NCBI RefSeq assembly: GCF_042680685.1
Contig: NZ_JBHUEA010000003.1
Coordinates: 62,001-126,000, forward strand
Length of the DNA: 64,000 nucleotides
Reading direction: 5' to 3'
From: Amnibacterium endophyticum
GTDB lineage: Bacteria > Actinomycetota > Actinomycetes > Actinomycetales > Microbacteriaceae
Numbering within the stretch: the stretch's first letter is position 1; each line of letters starts with the position of its first letter. This document shows, piece after piece, positions 26,280 through 35,302 of the stretch. A program made the translations under genes and the position numbers. The notes beneath the pieces are model-generated. The model was not told where the DNA came from. It saw nothing but the letters and a program-made list of their open reading frames with translations, and made no database searches.

Positions 26280-28382
26280 CTAGATGTCGAGGAAGCGGAC
26301 GTCCTTCGCGTTCTGCAGGATGAAGTTGCGGCGCGACTCGACGTCCTCGCCCATGAGGGTGGCGAAGACCTGGTCGGCGGCGGCGGCGTCCTCGAGCGTC
26401 ACCTGGCGCAGGGTGCGCGTCTCCGGGTTCATGGTCGTGTCCCAGAGCTCGGTGTAGTCCATCTCGCCGAGGCCCTTGTACCGCTGCACCCCGTTGTCCT
26501 TCGGGATGCGCTTGCCCGAGGCCTGCCCGTCGAGCAGCAGCGCGTCGCGCTCCCGGTCGCTGAACACGTACTCGTGCGGCGCGTTGCTCCACTTCAGGCG
26601 GTACAGCGGCGGCTGCGCGAGGTAGACGTAGCCGAGCTCGATCAGCGGCCGCATGAAGCGGAACACGAGCGTCAGCAGCAGGGTCGTGATGTGCTGGCCG
26701 TCGACGTCCGCATCGGCCATCAGCACGATCTTGTGGTACCGCGCCTTCGCCGGGTCGAAGTCCTCGCCGATGCCGCACCCGAAGGCCGTGATCATCGACT
26801 GGACCTCGGCGTTGCCGAGCGCCTTGTCGAGCCGCGCCTTCTCGACGTTCAGGATCTTGCCGCGCAGCGGCAGGATCGCCTGCGTCTCCGGGTTGCGGCC
26901 CCGGCTCGCGGAGCCGCCGGCCGAGTCGCCCTCGACGAGGAAGATCTCCGCCTTCGTCGCGTCCCTCGTCTGGCAGTCCTTCAGCTTGCCGGGCATCGAC
27001 GCCCGGTCGAGCACGCTCTTGCGGGTCGCGTCGCGCGCCTTCCGCGCCGCCATGCGCGCGGTCGCCGCCTGCTGCGCCTTGCGGATGATGTCGCGGGCCT
27101 GGTTCGGGCTCGACTCGAAGAAGTGCGTCAGCTCGTTCGTCACGACCCGCTGCACGAACGCCTTCGCCTCGGTGTTGCCGAGCTTCGTCTTCGTCTGCCC
27201 CTCGAACTGCGGCTCGCCGAGCTTGATGGAGATGACGGCGGTGAGCCCCTCGCGGACGTCGTCGCCCGTCAGGTTCTCCTCCTTCTCCTTGATGAAGCCC
27301 TTCTCCCGTCCGTATCGGTTGATCAGCCCCGTCAGCGCGGCGCGGAAGCCCTCCTCGTGGGTGCCGCCCTCGTGCGTGTTGATCGTGTTCGCGAACGTGT
27401 GGACGCTCTCGGAGTAGGCGGTCGTCCACTGCATCGCGACCTCGAGCGAGATGTGGCGGGAGGTGTCCTCGCTCTCGAAGGCGATCACGCTCGGGTGGAC
27501 CGCCTCCGCCTTCTTCGCGCTCGTGCGGTTGAGGTACTCGACGTAGTCGACGAGCCCCCGGTCGTAGCGGAACGTCTCGCTGCGCACCTCGGAGACCGCG
27601 GCCCCGCCCTCGTCCGGAACCTCGCCGTCGACCGGCTCCGTCGTCCGCTCGTCCGTCAGCACGATCGTGAGCCCCTTGTTCAGGAACGCGGTCTGCTGGA
27701 AGCGCGTGCGGAGCGTCTCGTAGTCGAAGTCGACCGTCTCGAAGATCTGCGCGTTCGGCCAGAACGTGATCGTCGTGCCGGTGGTGTCCGCCGCCTCGTC
27801 CTGCGAGAGGGGCGCGTCGGGGACGCCGTCCGTGAACCGCTGGCGCCAGACGTGCCCCTGGCGGCGGACCTCGACGTCGAGCCGGTGGGACAGCGCGTTC
27901 ACGACGGAGCTGCCGACGCCGTGCAAGCCGCCGGAGACCGCGTACCCGCCGCCGCCGAACTTGCCCCCGGCGTGCAGCACCGTGAGCACGACCTCCACGG
28001 TCGAGCGGCCCTCCACCGGGTGGATGTCGACCGGGATGCCGCGGCCGTGGTCGACGACGCGCACGCCGCCGTCGGCGAGCATCGTCACCTCGATGCGGTC
28101 GTTGTATCCGGCCAGCGCCTCGTCGACGGAGTTGTCGACGATCTCGTAGACCAGGTGGTGCAGGCCGCGCGGCCCGGTCGACCCGATGTACATGCCGGGC
28201 CGCTTGCGCACGGCCTCCAGGCCCTCGAGCACCTGGATCGACCCGGCGCCGTAGTCGTCGCCGTTCGCCGGCCGCGTGGACGGGGCGAGCGCCTCGCCGT
28301 CCGCGGTGCCGAGCACCTCCGCGTCGGGGGCCTCCGGCTGCTCGCCCTGGTCGCCGGTCGTCCCGTTCGCGTCACTCGTCAC
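26280..28382 (-). CDS. gyrB: DNA gyrase subunit B
   Basis: A 700-residue ATPase subunit of gyrase. A disordered acidic N-terminal extension of about 45 residues precedes the GHKL ATPase core (VRKRPGMYIGSTG, EIVDNSVDEALAG, DHGRGIPVD, GGLHGVGSSVVNALS). The Toprim domain contains EGDSAGGSASRGRNPE and DADVDGQHI, with the magnesium-binding acidic residues. The standard C-terminus ends DVRFLDI. GTG at 28382 has GGAG eight bases upstream. It is separated from gyrA only by a REP-like element. Confidence 0.98.
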   Translation of the reverse strand: MTSDANGTTGDQGEQPEAPDAEVLGTADGEALAPSTRPANGDDYGAGSIQVLEGLEAVRKRPGMYIGSTGPRGLHHLVYEIVDNSVDEALAGYNDRIEVTMLADGGVRVVDHGRGIPVDIHPVEGRSTVEVVLTVLHAGGKFGGGGYAVSGGLHGVGSSVVNALSHRLDVEVRRQGHVWRQRFTDGVPDAPLSQDEAADTTGTTITFWPNAQIFETVDFDYETLRTRFQQTAFLNKGLTIVLTDERTTEPVDGEVPDEGGAAVSEVRSETFRYDRGLVDYVEYLNRTSAKKAEAVHPSVIAFESEDTSRHISLEVAMQWTTAYSESVHTFANTINTHEGGTHEEGFRAALTGLINRYGREKGFIKEKEENLTGDDVREGLTAVISIKLGEPQFEGQTKTKLGNTEAKAFVQRVVTNELTHFFESSPNQARDIIRKAQQAATARMAARKARDATRKSVLDRASMPGKLKDCQTRDATKAEIFLVEGDSAGGSASRGRNPETQAILPLRGKILNVEKARLDKALGNAEVQSMITAFGCGIGEDFDPAKARYHKIVLMADADVDGQHITTLLLTLVFRFMRPLIELGYVYLAQPPLYRLKWSNAPHEYVFSDRERDALLLDGQASGKRIPKDNGVQRYKGLGEMDYTELWDTTMNPETRTLRQVTLEDAAAADQVFATLMGEDVESRRNFILQNAKDVRFLDI

Positions 28383-28413
28383 TGATCGTGCTCCATCCCG
28401 TCGGCGCGTCCTT

Positions 28414-28419
28414 ATTCTA
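28414..28419 (-). promoter_or_regulatory. -10 hexamer of the gyrB promoter
   Basis: On the minus strand TAGAAT lies about 32 bases before the gyrB GTG, inside a short A+T-rich patch in an otherwise G+C-rich gap (28383-28566). No good -35 box is seen; gyrase promoters are often supercoiling-sensitive and weak in this element. Confidence 0.4.
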
Positions 28420-28566
28420 TCGCGCGCGCGAGGGCGGAAGGCGCGGAACGGGGCTCTCGGCCGCGAAAACGCGCGGCACCATCGCGCGACCCCGCCCGCG
28501 TTCAGATCGCGCCCGTCGACCGCCTCGGGAGCCCGGCCAGCGCCGGATCTGCGGATCGTCGACGGG

Positions 28567-29061
28567 TCAGCCGTAGGTGTCCCGCGGGCCGCGGCCCTGC
28601 ACGCTCCGCGGGCCGTGGCTCCAGCTCGGCGTGTTCGGCCCGAGGAACCGCAGCTGCACCACGTTCGCCTCGGGGAAGTCGCGGTCGATCCGCTCGGCGA
28701 GCTGTCCGCGCATCAGCGACAGCTGCGTCGCCCATGCGGTCGAGTCGCAGCGCACCAGCAGCACCCCGTCGGCGAACCCCTCGACGCTCGCGTGCTTCGC
28801 GGTCTCCTCGCCCGCGATCGAGCGCCACGCCGCGGTCAGGTCCGTCTGCGCGAGCGGCGTCCGCCAGCCGAGCTGGTCCGTCACGCGATCGAGCACGGAT
28901 CCGACCGAGAGCGGGTCGCGCCCCGGGGTGAAGGGCAGGCCGCCCGGCTTCTCCTCCGGCGGCCGCCGCCGCACCCGCGGGGCCCCGAAGACGGCGCGCA
29001 GCCGCGCCCAGACGCGCTGCGGCTCCGTCGTCGGCGTCTCGTACCCCTGCGGATCAGGCAT
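28567..29061 (-). CDS. DUF721 / DciA-like protein
   Basis: A 164-residue protein of the DUF721 family. In other bacteria the DciA members load or assist the replicative helicase DnaB. The conserved part is WRSIAGEETAKHASVEGF, LLVRCDSTAWATQLSLM and LAERIDRDFP (about residues 75-135). The N-terminal 60 residues are basic and disordered, the C-terminus short. Strong GAGGAGG before the ATG at 29061 decides the start and gives an 8-bp overlap with recF. The position between recF and gyrB is the classical actinobacterial one, and supports a replication role. Confidence 0.9.
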   Translation of the reverse strand: MPDPQGYETPTTEPQRVWARLRAVFGAPRVRRRPPEEKPGGLPFTPGRDPLSVGSVLDRVTDQLGWRTPLAQTDLTAAWRSIAGEETAKHASVEGFADGVLLVRCDSTAWATQLSLMRGQLAERIDRDFPEANVVQLRFLGPNTPSWSHGPRSVQGRGPRDTYG

Positions 29062-30175
29062 CGGGCGCCTCCTCACCGTCCTCGAGGACCCGCCCCGACC
29101 GGATCCTCGTCACCCGACCGGCCAGCGCCGGGGGGATGTCCTCCTCGACCGCCGCGGTGATCAGCACCTGCTCGTAGCGGGCGACCCGCTCGGCGAGCCG
29201 CACGCGGCGGCGGGCGTCGAGCTCGGCGAACACGTCGTCGAGGATCACGATCGGGTCGCCGGTCGGCAGGTCGTGGCGCAGCAGCTCCACCGCTCCGAGG
29301 CGGAGCGACAGCGCGAGCGACCAGGACTCGCCGTGGCTCGCGTGGCTGCGCGCCGGCAGCCCGTTCACCGTCATGACCACGTCGTCGCGGTGCGGGCCGA
29401 CCAGCGTGATCCCGCGCTCCAGCTCGCGCCGGCGCACCGTCTCGAGCGCGGCGGCGAAGCGCTCGGCGGTGGTGCCCTCCGTCGACTCCGCGTCGATCGA
29501 GCGCTGCGCGGCGAGCGCGACCAGCTGGTCGTCCCCGGCGACCACCGCGTACTGCTCGGCGACGAGCGGCTGCAGGTCCGCCAGCAGCGCGGCACGGGCG
29601 TCGAGCAGCTCGGACCCGGTCGTCACGAGCCGCTCGTCCCAGGCGTCGAGCGAGCCGGGGTCCACGCCGCCGCGCGCGTGCCGCAGCAGGCCGTTCCGCT
29701 GCCGGAGGGCCCGCTCGTAGTCGGTGACGACGCCCGCGAGGCGCGGTGTCCGCTGCACCAGCAGCTCGTCCACGAACCGCCGCCGCGCGGACGGCTCGCC
29801 CCGCACGATCGCGAGGTCCTCGGGGGCGAACAGCACCGACGACACGTTCCGGGTGATCTCGCGCGGGCGCACCGCCGACCGGTTCACCTGCGCCCGGTTC
29901 GGGGACGACCGGTTGACCTGGACCTCGGCCAGCACCTCGCGGTCCGCCGCGACGACCGTCGCCCGCACCACCGCGGAGTCCGCGTCCGCCCGGATGAGCG
30001 CCGCGTCGCCGGAGACCCGGTGCGAGGTCAGGTTCGTGAGGTAGCCGATCGCCTCGACCAGGTTCGTCTTGCCCTGGCCGTTGCGCCCGGCGAGCACGTT
30101 CGGACCCGGCTCGAAGGCGACGTCGGCGCCGGCGTAGTTGCGCCAGTCCGTCAGGCTCAGCCGCGCGATGCGCAC
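29054..30175 (-). CDS. recF: DNA replication and repair protein RecF
   Basis: A 373-residue SMC-like ATPase that helps load RecA at gaps. The Walker A motif is GRNGQGKTN at about residues 31-39, the ABC-type signature region is SHASHGESWSLALSLRLG, and Walker B is VILDDVFAELD. The start MRIARLSLTDWRNY is diagnostic. It begins with GTG, 19 bp after the gnd stop, and overlaps the DciA-like gene. All motifs are intact and the length is normal. Confidence 0.97.
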   Translation of the reverse strand: MRIARLSLTDWRNYAGADVAFEPGPNVLAGRNGQGKTNLVEAIGYLTNLTSHRVSGDAALIRADADSAVVRATVVAADREVLAEVQVNRSSPNRAQVNRSAVRPREITRNVSSVLFAPEDLAIVRGEPSARRRFVDELLVQRTPRLAGVVTDYERALRQRNGLLRHARGGVDPGSLDAWDERLVTTGSELLDARAALLADLQPLVAEQYAVVAGDDQLVALAAQRSIDAESTEGTTAERFAAALETVRRRELERGITLVGPHRDDVVMTVNGLPARSHASHGESWSLALSLRLGAVELLRHDLPTGDPIVILDDVFAELDARRRVRLAERVARYEQVLITAAVEEDIPPALAGRVTRIRSGRVLEDGEEAPDA

Positions 30176-30194
30176 GGCGTCACCTCGCTCCCGC

Positions 30195-31124
30195 TCAGGA
30201 CGGGTCGTCGTCGGTCGGCGCGACGTGCTGCGCCTCCCCGGCCTCCGCCGCCTTCACCGCGTGGCCGCCGAACTGGTTGCGCAGGGCCGCCACCGCCTTC
30301 ATGGCGGGGGACTGGTCCTGCCGCGACACGAAGCGGGCGAAGATCGCCGCGCTGATCGCCGGCATCGGCACGGCCTTGTCGATCGCCTCCTCGAGGGTCC
30401 AGCGGCCCTCGCCCGAGTCGTCGACGTAGCCGTCGATCTCGTGGAACTCGGTGTCCTCGTCGAGCGCCCGCACCATCAGCTCGAGCAGCCAGGAGCGGAT
30501 GACCGTGCCGCGCTGCCATGCCTTGAAGGTGCCGGCGACGTCGATCTTCTTCTCCGACGCGTGCAGCAGCTCGTAGCCCTCGGCGTACGCCTGCATGATC
30601 GCGTACTCGATGCCGTTGTGGACCATCTTCGTGTAGTGGCCCATGCCGGCGGGGCCCGCGTGCACGAAGCCCTCCTCGCGCGGCCCCTCGGGGCGCAGCG
30701 CGTCGAAGACCGGCATCACGCGCTGGACCTGGTCCTCGCTGCCGCCGACCATCAGGCCGTAGCCGTTGTCGAGGCCCCACACGCCGCCGGAGACGCCGGC
30801 GTCCATGAAGGAGATGCCCTTCGCGTCGAGCTGCACCGCGTGCCGCTCGTCGTCCAGCCACTTCGTGTTGCCGCCGTCGATCACGAGGTCGCCGGACTCG
30901 AGGACGCCCTCGAGCGAGTCGATGACGCTGTCGGTGATCTTCCCGGCCGGCACCATCACCCAGACGACGCGGGGCGCGGGCAGCGCCTCGACCAGCGCCG
31001 CGTAGTCCTTCACGTCGCTCACATCGGGGTTGGTGTCGTAGCCGACCACCTCGATGCCCGCCCGCTGCAGGCGGGTGCGCATGTTCTTGCCCATCTTGCC
31101 GAGGCCGACGAGACCGATCTTCAT
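30195..31124 (-). CDS. gnd: 6-phosphogluconate dehydrogenase, decarboxylating (short form)
   Basis: A 309-residue enzyme that converts 6-phosphogluconate to ribulose 5-phosphate. It belongs to the short, YqeC/GntZ-like class (about 300 residues) rather than the 470-residue class, which usually prefers NAD+. The dinucleotide fold is GLVGLGKMGKNM; the substrate motif is DAGVSGGVWGLDNGYGLMVGG, split here as FMDAGVSGGVWG and GYGLMVGG, and the catalytic Lys lies in GHYTKMVHNGIEY. Its place between dnaN and recF is shared with Streptomyces and other actinobacteria. AAGGAC precedes the ATG. Confidence 0.95.
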   Translation of the reverse strand: MKIGLVGLGKMGKNMRTRLQRAGIEVVGYDTNPDVSDVKDYAALVEALPAPRVVWVMVPAGKITDSVIDSLEGVLESGDLVIDGGNTKWLDDERHAVQLDAKGISFMDAGVSGGVWGLDNGYGLMVGGSEDQVQRVMPVFDALRPEGPREEGFVHAGPAGMGHYTKMVHNGIEYAIMQAYAEGYELLHASEKKIDVAGTFKAWQRGTVIRSWLLELMVRALDEDTEFHEIDGYVDDSGEGRWTLEEAIDKAVPMPAISAAIFARFVSRQDQSPAMKAVAALRNQFGGHAVKAAEAGEAQHVAPTDDDPS

Positions 31125-31157
31125 GCGGGTGTCCTTCTCTGTTCGAGGATGCTTGGC

Positions 31158-32297
31158 TCAGCGCAGCAGCAGGTTCGGCTGCAGCAGGTACCGGTACTCC
31201 TCGGTGCCCGACTCGTCCTTCGACTTCTGGCCGGAGATGAGGACGGGACCGGGCTTGTTCGGGTTCTCGGTCCTGGTGAACGAGATTCGCACGAACTCCG
31301 TGTGGACGCCCGAGAGCCCGTCCAGCAGGAACTGCGGCTTCAGCGAGACGACGACGTCGTCGCCCGTGACCACCGCGTCGAGCTGCTCGGACGCCTGCGC
31401 CTGCTCGGAGCCCGCCGCCTCGAGGGTGAGCCCCTCGGAGGTGAAGGAGTAGCGCAGCGCCGCCTCGCGCTCCAGCACCAGCTGCACGCGCCGGGTCGCC
31501 TCGACCAGCTCGGCCTGGCCTATGACGGCGAAGTGCTCCACGGAGTCGGGGAAGAGCCGCTTGACCGGCGGGAAGTTGCCCTTGATGAGCAGCGAGGTGA
31601 CCGTGCGGCGGTTCGCGCTGAAGGAGATCAGCTCGCGGTCGCCGCCCCGGGTGATCCCGACGCTCACGTCGCCCCCGGAGGCGAACGTGCGGCCGACCTC
31701 CTGCAGGGTGCGAGCGGGGACGAGCGCGCTGATCGGCTCCTGCTGCTCGGTGCTCCAGGGCAGCTCGCGGACCGCGACGCGGTAGCGGTCGGTCGCCGTC
31801 AGCGAGATCGAGGACGGGCCGGCTTCGAGCTGGACACCGGTGATGACCGGGGTCACGTCGTCGCGGGAGGCGGCGACGACGACCTGCGCGATGGCGCCCG
31901 AGAAGGTGCCGGACGGGATCACCCCGGTCGTCTCGCCGATCACGGGCAGGCTCGGGTACTCCGCGACCGGCATGGACAGCAGGGTGAACCGGGCGCTGCC
32001 CGCGCTGACGAGCACCCGGTTGTCCTGCGTCGACACCTCGACGGGGAGGTTGGGCAGCCGGTTCGCGATGTCGGCGAGCAGCCGGCCGGAGACGAGCACG
32101 CGCCCGGGCTCGTGGACCTCGGCGTCGATGCGGATGCGCGCGCTCACCTCGTAGTCGAAGGAGGAGAGGGAGAGGCCGTCGTCGGTCGTCTCGATCAGCA
32201 CGCCGGAGAGGATCGGCAGCGTCGTTCGCTGCGGCAGCAGCCGGACCGCGAACGACACGGCGTCGCTGAAGACGTCACGGTTCGCCTGGAATCGCAC
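31158..32297 (-). CDS. dnaN: DNA polymerase III beta subunit (sliding clamp)
   Basis: A 379-residue clamp of three repeated domains (about 1-120, 125-245, 250-379). Recognisable segments are ILSGVLIETTDDGLSLSSFD, ATDRYRVAVREL and the C-terminal end EEYRYLLQPNLLLR. It tethers polymerase III to DNA. The start is GTG at 32297, giving the usual RFQANRDVFSDAVSFAVR N-terminus. It is separated from dnaA by about 660 bp that contain the origin. Confidence 0.98.
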   Translation of the reverse strand: MRFQANRDVFSDAVSFAVRLLPQRTTLPILSGVLIETTDDGLSLSSFDYEVSARIRIDAEVHEPGRVLVSGRLLADIANRLPNLPVEVSTQDNRVLVSAGSARFTLLSMPVAEYPSLPVIGETTGVIPSGTFSGAIAQVVVAASRDDVTPVITGVQLEAGPSSISLTATDRYRVAVRELPWSTEQQEPISALVPARTLQEVGRTFASGGDVSVGITRGGDRELISFSANRRTVTSLLIKGNFPPVKRLFPDSVEHFAVIGQAELVEATRRVQLVLEREAALRYSFTSEGLTLEAAGSEQAQASEQLDAVVTGDDVVVSLKPQFLLDGLSGVHTEFVRISFTRTENPNKPGPVLISGQKSKDESGTEEYRYLLQPNLLLR

Positions 32298-32417
32298 CGT
32301 CGCACACTCCCGTTCCCGACCCGGATCCTCGACTGCCGAAGGCCGGTGAGCATGCTAGCGGGTGGCCGGTCCCGCCCCTCCTGGCCCCTGTTCGGCCGCC
32401 CTGGCCCCCGGACGCGG

Positions 32418-32426
32418 CTGTCCACA
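32418..32426 (+). promoter_or_regulatory. DnaA-box-like site
   Basis: CTGTCCACA matches the actinobacterial box TTGTCCACA with one mismatch. Confidence 0.55.
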
Positions 32427-32493
32427 GCGCGGAATCGGATCGAGAGGAAGAGAGGAAGTGAAGGACAACCACATTCTTAACAGGTGTGCAGAC

Positions 32494-32502
32494 TGTGGAT
32501 AA
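32494..32502 (-). promoter_or_regulatory. DnaA box
   Basis: TGTGGATAA is the exact reverse complement of the consensus TTATCCACA. It lies 13 bases after the A+T-rich patch. Confidence 0.75.
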
Positions 32503-32662
32503 CTCGGGGTCGACGGCCTCGGAGGCGGGAACTACACGTCTGTGAGATGTCGATAGCGTGCGGACTGCGCGCGGAGATCCGAGCCCGACCATGTTGACGC
32601 GATCTCCCGGTCTGCACATCGCCCCAGCGCAGGGGCTCCCCGGGCGGGGGTCGCGACGAGAG

Positions 32663-32671
32663 TTATCCACA
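32663..32671 (+). promoter_or_regulatory. DnaA box
   Basis: TTATCCACA, an exact consensus match, in opposite orientation to the box at 32494. Confidence 0.75.
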
Positions 32672-32775
32672 CCTCCCTCACATGGGGGTGGATTCCGAGC
32701 CGTCGTGTGCTCGAGAGGCATCCGGGAGCGCCCGGAGGACCCATGACGGCGTGGAGGACGGAGGCGCCCGCTGAC

Positions 32776-32908
32776 TCCTCCACCCCGTCGCGGATCCTCC
32801 ACCCCGTCGCGGATCCTCCGGCACGGTGCGCAGGAAACGACGCCGTGTGCAGGACGACGGGATCCAGTGGTCCTGCACACCGTCGCGGCTCCTGCACACC
32901 GCGCCGTC
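32776..32908. repeat. word cluster O: 19-bp spaced repeats inside the origin region
   Basis: The 19-mer TCCTCCACCCCGTCGCGGA is at 32776 and exactly again at 32795, with a partial copy at 32814. A related 19-mer, TCCTGCACACCGTCGCGGC, is at 32871 and TCCTGCACACCGCGCCGTC at 32890. 32814 to 32871 is 57 bp, three times 19, so phase is kept. Inverse words GTGCGCAGGA (32826) and GTGTGCAGGA (32845) are also 19 bp apart. It lies just after the dnaA stop. Confidence 0.88.
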
Positions 32909-32957
32909 CGCCTCGGCTGATCTCCGGCGTCGCGCGGTGGCCGGGGCGCGGCGCGGG

Positions 32958-34424
32958 TCAGCGGGTGCGGTAGCGCTGGTCCTGCTTGATGCGGCTCGTC
33001 AGCTCCGTCACCTGGTTGTAGATGGAGCGGCGCTCCTTCATCAGCTCGTTGATCTTCCGGTTCGCGTACATGACCGTCGTGTGGTCGCGGCCGCCGAACA
33101 GCTGGCCGATCTTCGGCAGCGACAGGTTCGTCAGCTCCCGGCAGAGGTACATCGCGATCTGCCGGGCCGAGGCGATCTGCTGCGCCCGCGAGGAGCCGAA
33201 GAGGTCGTCGGTGGACAGCTTGAAGTAGTCGGCGACCGCCTCGATGATGTCGGCCGGCGCGATCACGTTGTCCTCGTCGAGGGTGATCAGGTCCTTCAGC
33301 ACCGTCTGCACGAGGGCCATGTCGACCGGCGCGCGGGTGAGGCTCGCGAACGCCGTCACCCGGATCAGGGTGCCCTCGAGCTCGCGGATGTTGCTCGAGA
33401 CCTTCGAGGCCATGAACTCGAGGATGTCGTCGGGCACCTGCAGGCTGTCGTTCTGCGCCCGCTTGCGGAGGATCGCGATCCGCGTCTCCAGGTCCGGGGT
33501 CTGCACGTCGGTGATGAGCCCCTGCTCGAACCGCGACCGCATCCGGTCCTCGAAGCCGGTCAGCTGGCGGGGCGCGAGGTCGGAAGTGATCACGACCTGC
33601 TTGTTGTGGTCGTGCAGCGTGTTGAACGTGTGGAAGAAGGCCTCCTGCGTGGAGTCCTTGCCCGACAGGAACTGGATGTCATCGATCAGCAGGATGTCGA
33701 CGTCGCGGTAGCGCTGTTGGAACTGCTGCGCCCGGTTCGCCTGGATCGAGTTGATGAAGTCGTTCGTGAACTCCTCGCTCGAGACGTACCGCACCCGGAT
33801 GCCGGGGAACAGGCCCATCGAGTAGTGGCCGATGGAGTGCAGCAGGTGCGTCTTGCCGAGGCCGGAGTCGCCGTAGATGAAGAGCGGGTTGTACGCCTTG
33901 GCCGGGGACTCGGCGACGGCGAACGCGGCGGCGTGCGCGAACCGGTTCGAGGCGCCGATGACGAACGTGTCGAAGGTGTAGCGCGCGTTCAGCCGCGACT
34001 CCCCCTCGACCGCGCTCGGCAGCGTCGCGACGGGAGCGGGCGAGGCGTGGGCCGGGGCAGCGGCGGCAGCGGCGCCCGAGGGGGCCGAGGCCGGCGCCGC
34101 GGCGGGGGCCGGGACGGCGTGCAGGGTCGTGACGGGGGCGGCGGTGTCGTAGTCCGGCACGATCTCGGGGTTCACCGTGACGGCGAAGGTGTGGATCTCG
34201 TGGTCCTGGCCGAGCGCGCCGATGGCCTCCGCGAGCGGCAGGCGCGCGCGCTGCTCGAGCATCGAGCGGGTCAGGTCGTCCGGCACCTCGAGGTAGATCA
34301 CCCCGGCCATCACGCCCTTGGGCTCGACGAGCGCGATGAACCCGCGCAGCGACGGCCCGACGCGCGGATCGTGGTCGAGCGCGGTGCGGATCCTCCCCCA
34401 CGCGTCGACGGCGGCGTCCGTCAT
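32958..34424 (-). CDS. dnaA: chromosomal replication initiator protein DnaA
   Basis: A 488-residue AAA+ initiator. Domain I (residues 1-100) is followed by an Ala/Pro-rich linker (about 105-150), the AAA+ domain with Walker A GDSGLGKTH and Walker B ILLIDDIQFL, and the C-terminal DNA-binding helix-turn-helix with the DnaA signature ending GGRDHTTVMYANRKI. It binds the boxes in the adjacent gap and opens oriC. ATG at 34424 is chosen because GGAGGAG sits five bases upstream; the ATG at 34436 has no comparable site. It is divergent from rpmH. Confidence 0.98.
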   Translation of the reverse strand: MTDAAVDAWGRIRTALDHDPRVGPSLRGFIALVEPKGVMAGVIYLEVPDDLTRSMLEQRARLPLAEAIGALGQDHEIHTFAVTVNPEIVPDYDTAAPVTTLHAVPAPAAAPASAPSGAAAAAAPAHASPAPVATLPSAVEGESRLNARYTFDTFVIGASNRFAHAAAFAVAESPAKAYNPLFIYGDSGLGKTHLLHSIGHYSMGLFPGIRVRYVSSEEFTNDFINSIQANRAQQFQQRYRDVDILLIDDIQFLSGKDSTQEAFFHTFNTLHDHNKQVVITSDLAPRQLTGFEDRMRSRFEQGLITDVQTPDLETRIAILRKRAQNDSLQVPDDILEFMASKVSSNIRELEGTLIRVTAFASLTRAPVDMALVQTVLKDLITLDEDNVIAPADIIEAVADYFKLSTDDLFGSSRAQQIASARQIAMYLCRELTNLSLPKIGQLFGGRDHTTVMYANRKINELMKERRSIYNQVTELTSRIKQDQRYRTR

Positions 34425-34807
34425 CGGCTCCTCCATCGCTCGCGCAGCGGGGCGCTGCTTCGCCTCGCGGTCAGGGGTGGACCGCGACGAGATCCGCTGC
34501 CCGTCGGTGCGGGTGGCGGCAGCGGCGAGGGCCCACCGTAACGCCCGTCCGTTTCCAGCGGCAAGTCTCCACAGGCGGTGGAGACCGGTGTGCAGAAACG
34601 CCGCTGAAGCGCCGCGAGGATGCGCCCAGAGCTGGGGACAACGACGAATGACACCTGTGGAATTCACCAGCGGACGAGGGCGCGCCGAGGCGGTGATGTA
34701 GTGTGTTCCGGTTCCGTCGGCCGCCCTGGCGCGTGCCGGCTGCCGAGGTGCCCCGCCCGTCTTCTCGGGCCGGGAGGCGCTTCCCCACGAGACCCGAGGT
34801 GATCCCT
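34425..34807. other. dnaA-rpmH divergent gap
   Basis: A 383-bp stretch without a gene. It holds the likely dnaA promoter (34535-34564), a small hairpin GTCTCCAC/GTGGAGAC at 34565-34585, and words such as ACCTGTGGAATT that resemble degenerate DnaA boxes. A TAGTGT hexamer at 34699-34704 may be the rpmH -10. I see nothing else. Confidence 0.5.
34535..34564 (-). promoter_or_regulatory. candidate dnaA promoter
   Basis: On the minus strand TTGCCG (34564-34559) and TACGGT (34540-34535) are separated by 18 bp, a good housekeeping sigma-factor spacing, about 110 bp before the dnaA start. A TCCACA-containing hairpin lies just upstream. Confidence 0.5.
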
Positions 34808-34945
34808 GTGACCAAGCGCACGTTCCAGCCGAACAACCGCCGCCGCGCCAAGGTGCACGGCTTCCGCCTGCGCATGCGCACCCGCGCCGGCCGCGCCATC
34901 ATCTCCGCCCGCCGCGCCAAGGGCCGCACCGAGCTCTCGGCGTAG
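34808..34945 (+). CDS. rpmH: 50S ribosomal protein bL34
   Basis: A 45-residue, strongly basic ribosomal protein: TKRTFQPNNRRRAKVHGFRL and a C-terminal RRAKGRTELSA. All family positions are kept. It starts with GTG at 34808, with AGGTGATC just upstream. It is first in the rpmH-rnpA-yidD-yidC-khpB-rsmG run leading away from the origin. Confidence 0.98.
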   Translation: MTKRTFQPNNRRRAKVHGFRLRMRTRAGRAIISARRAKGRTELSA

Positions 34946-34963
34946 GTCGCCGCACCGGATCCC

Positions 34964-35302
34964 GTGCTCGCGAAGGCGAACCGGATCGTCGCCGGCACGG
35001 ACTACCGGCGCCTGGTCCGCTCGGGCCGCCGCTCCCGCGGCGGCCTCGTCCTCGCGTACGGGCGCCGGACCGCGCCGGACGCCCCGCTCCGCGTGGGCGT
35101 GATCGTCGCGAAGAACGTCGGCAAGGCGGTGGTGCGCAACCGCGTGCGCCGGCGCATCAAGGCCGTGGCCTGGGAGCTCGCGCGCGAGACGCGGGGCTAC
35201 GACGTCGTCCTGCGCGCCCTGCCGGCGACGGCGGCGTCGGACTTCGCGTCCATCGAGGCGGACGTGCGCCGGGCGGTCGGCGCCCTGGCGGAGCGGGCAT
35301 GA
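34964..35302 (+). CDS. rnpA: ribonuclease P protein component
   Basis: A 112-residue basic protein that supports the RNase P RNA in 5' tRNA maturation. The family signature is KNVGKAVVRNRVRRRIKAVA (about residues 52-71), the RNR motif being intact. The start is GTG at 34964, giving MLAKANRIVAGTDYRRLVRS. It overlaps yidD by 4 bp. Confidence 0.96.
   Translation: MLAKANRIVAGTDYRRLVRSGRRSRGGLVLAYGRRTAPDAPLRVGVIVAKNVGKAVVRNRVRRRIKAVAWELARETRGYDVVLRALPATAASDFASIEADVRRAVGALAERA

Larger units (their letters stand above)
32298..32957. other. replication origin region (oriC)
   Basis: The 660-bp dnaA-dnaN gap is the standard actinobacterial oriC location. It holds three DnaA-box-like 9-mers (32418, 32494, 32663) and a relatively A+T-rich stretch (AGGACAACCACATTCTTAAC, about 32462-32481). 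All genes on either side point away from it, as expected for leading-strand co-orientation. The dnaA-proximal third is occupied by a 19-bp-spaced repeat cluster (32776-32908). Relatively few perfect boxes are visible, so diverged boxes are probably present. Confidence 0.8.
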
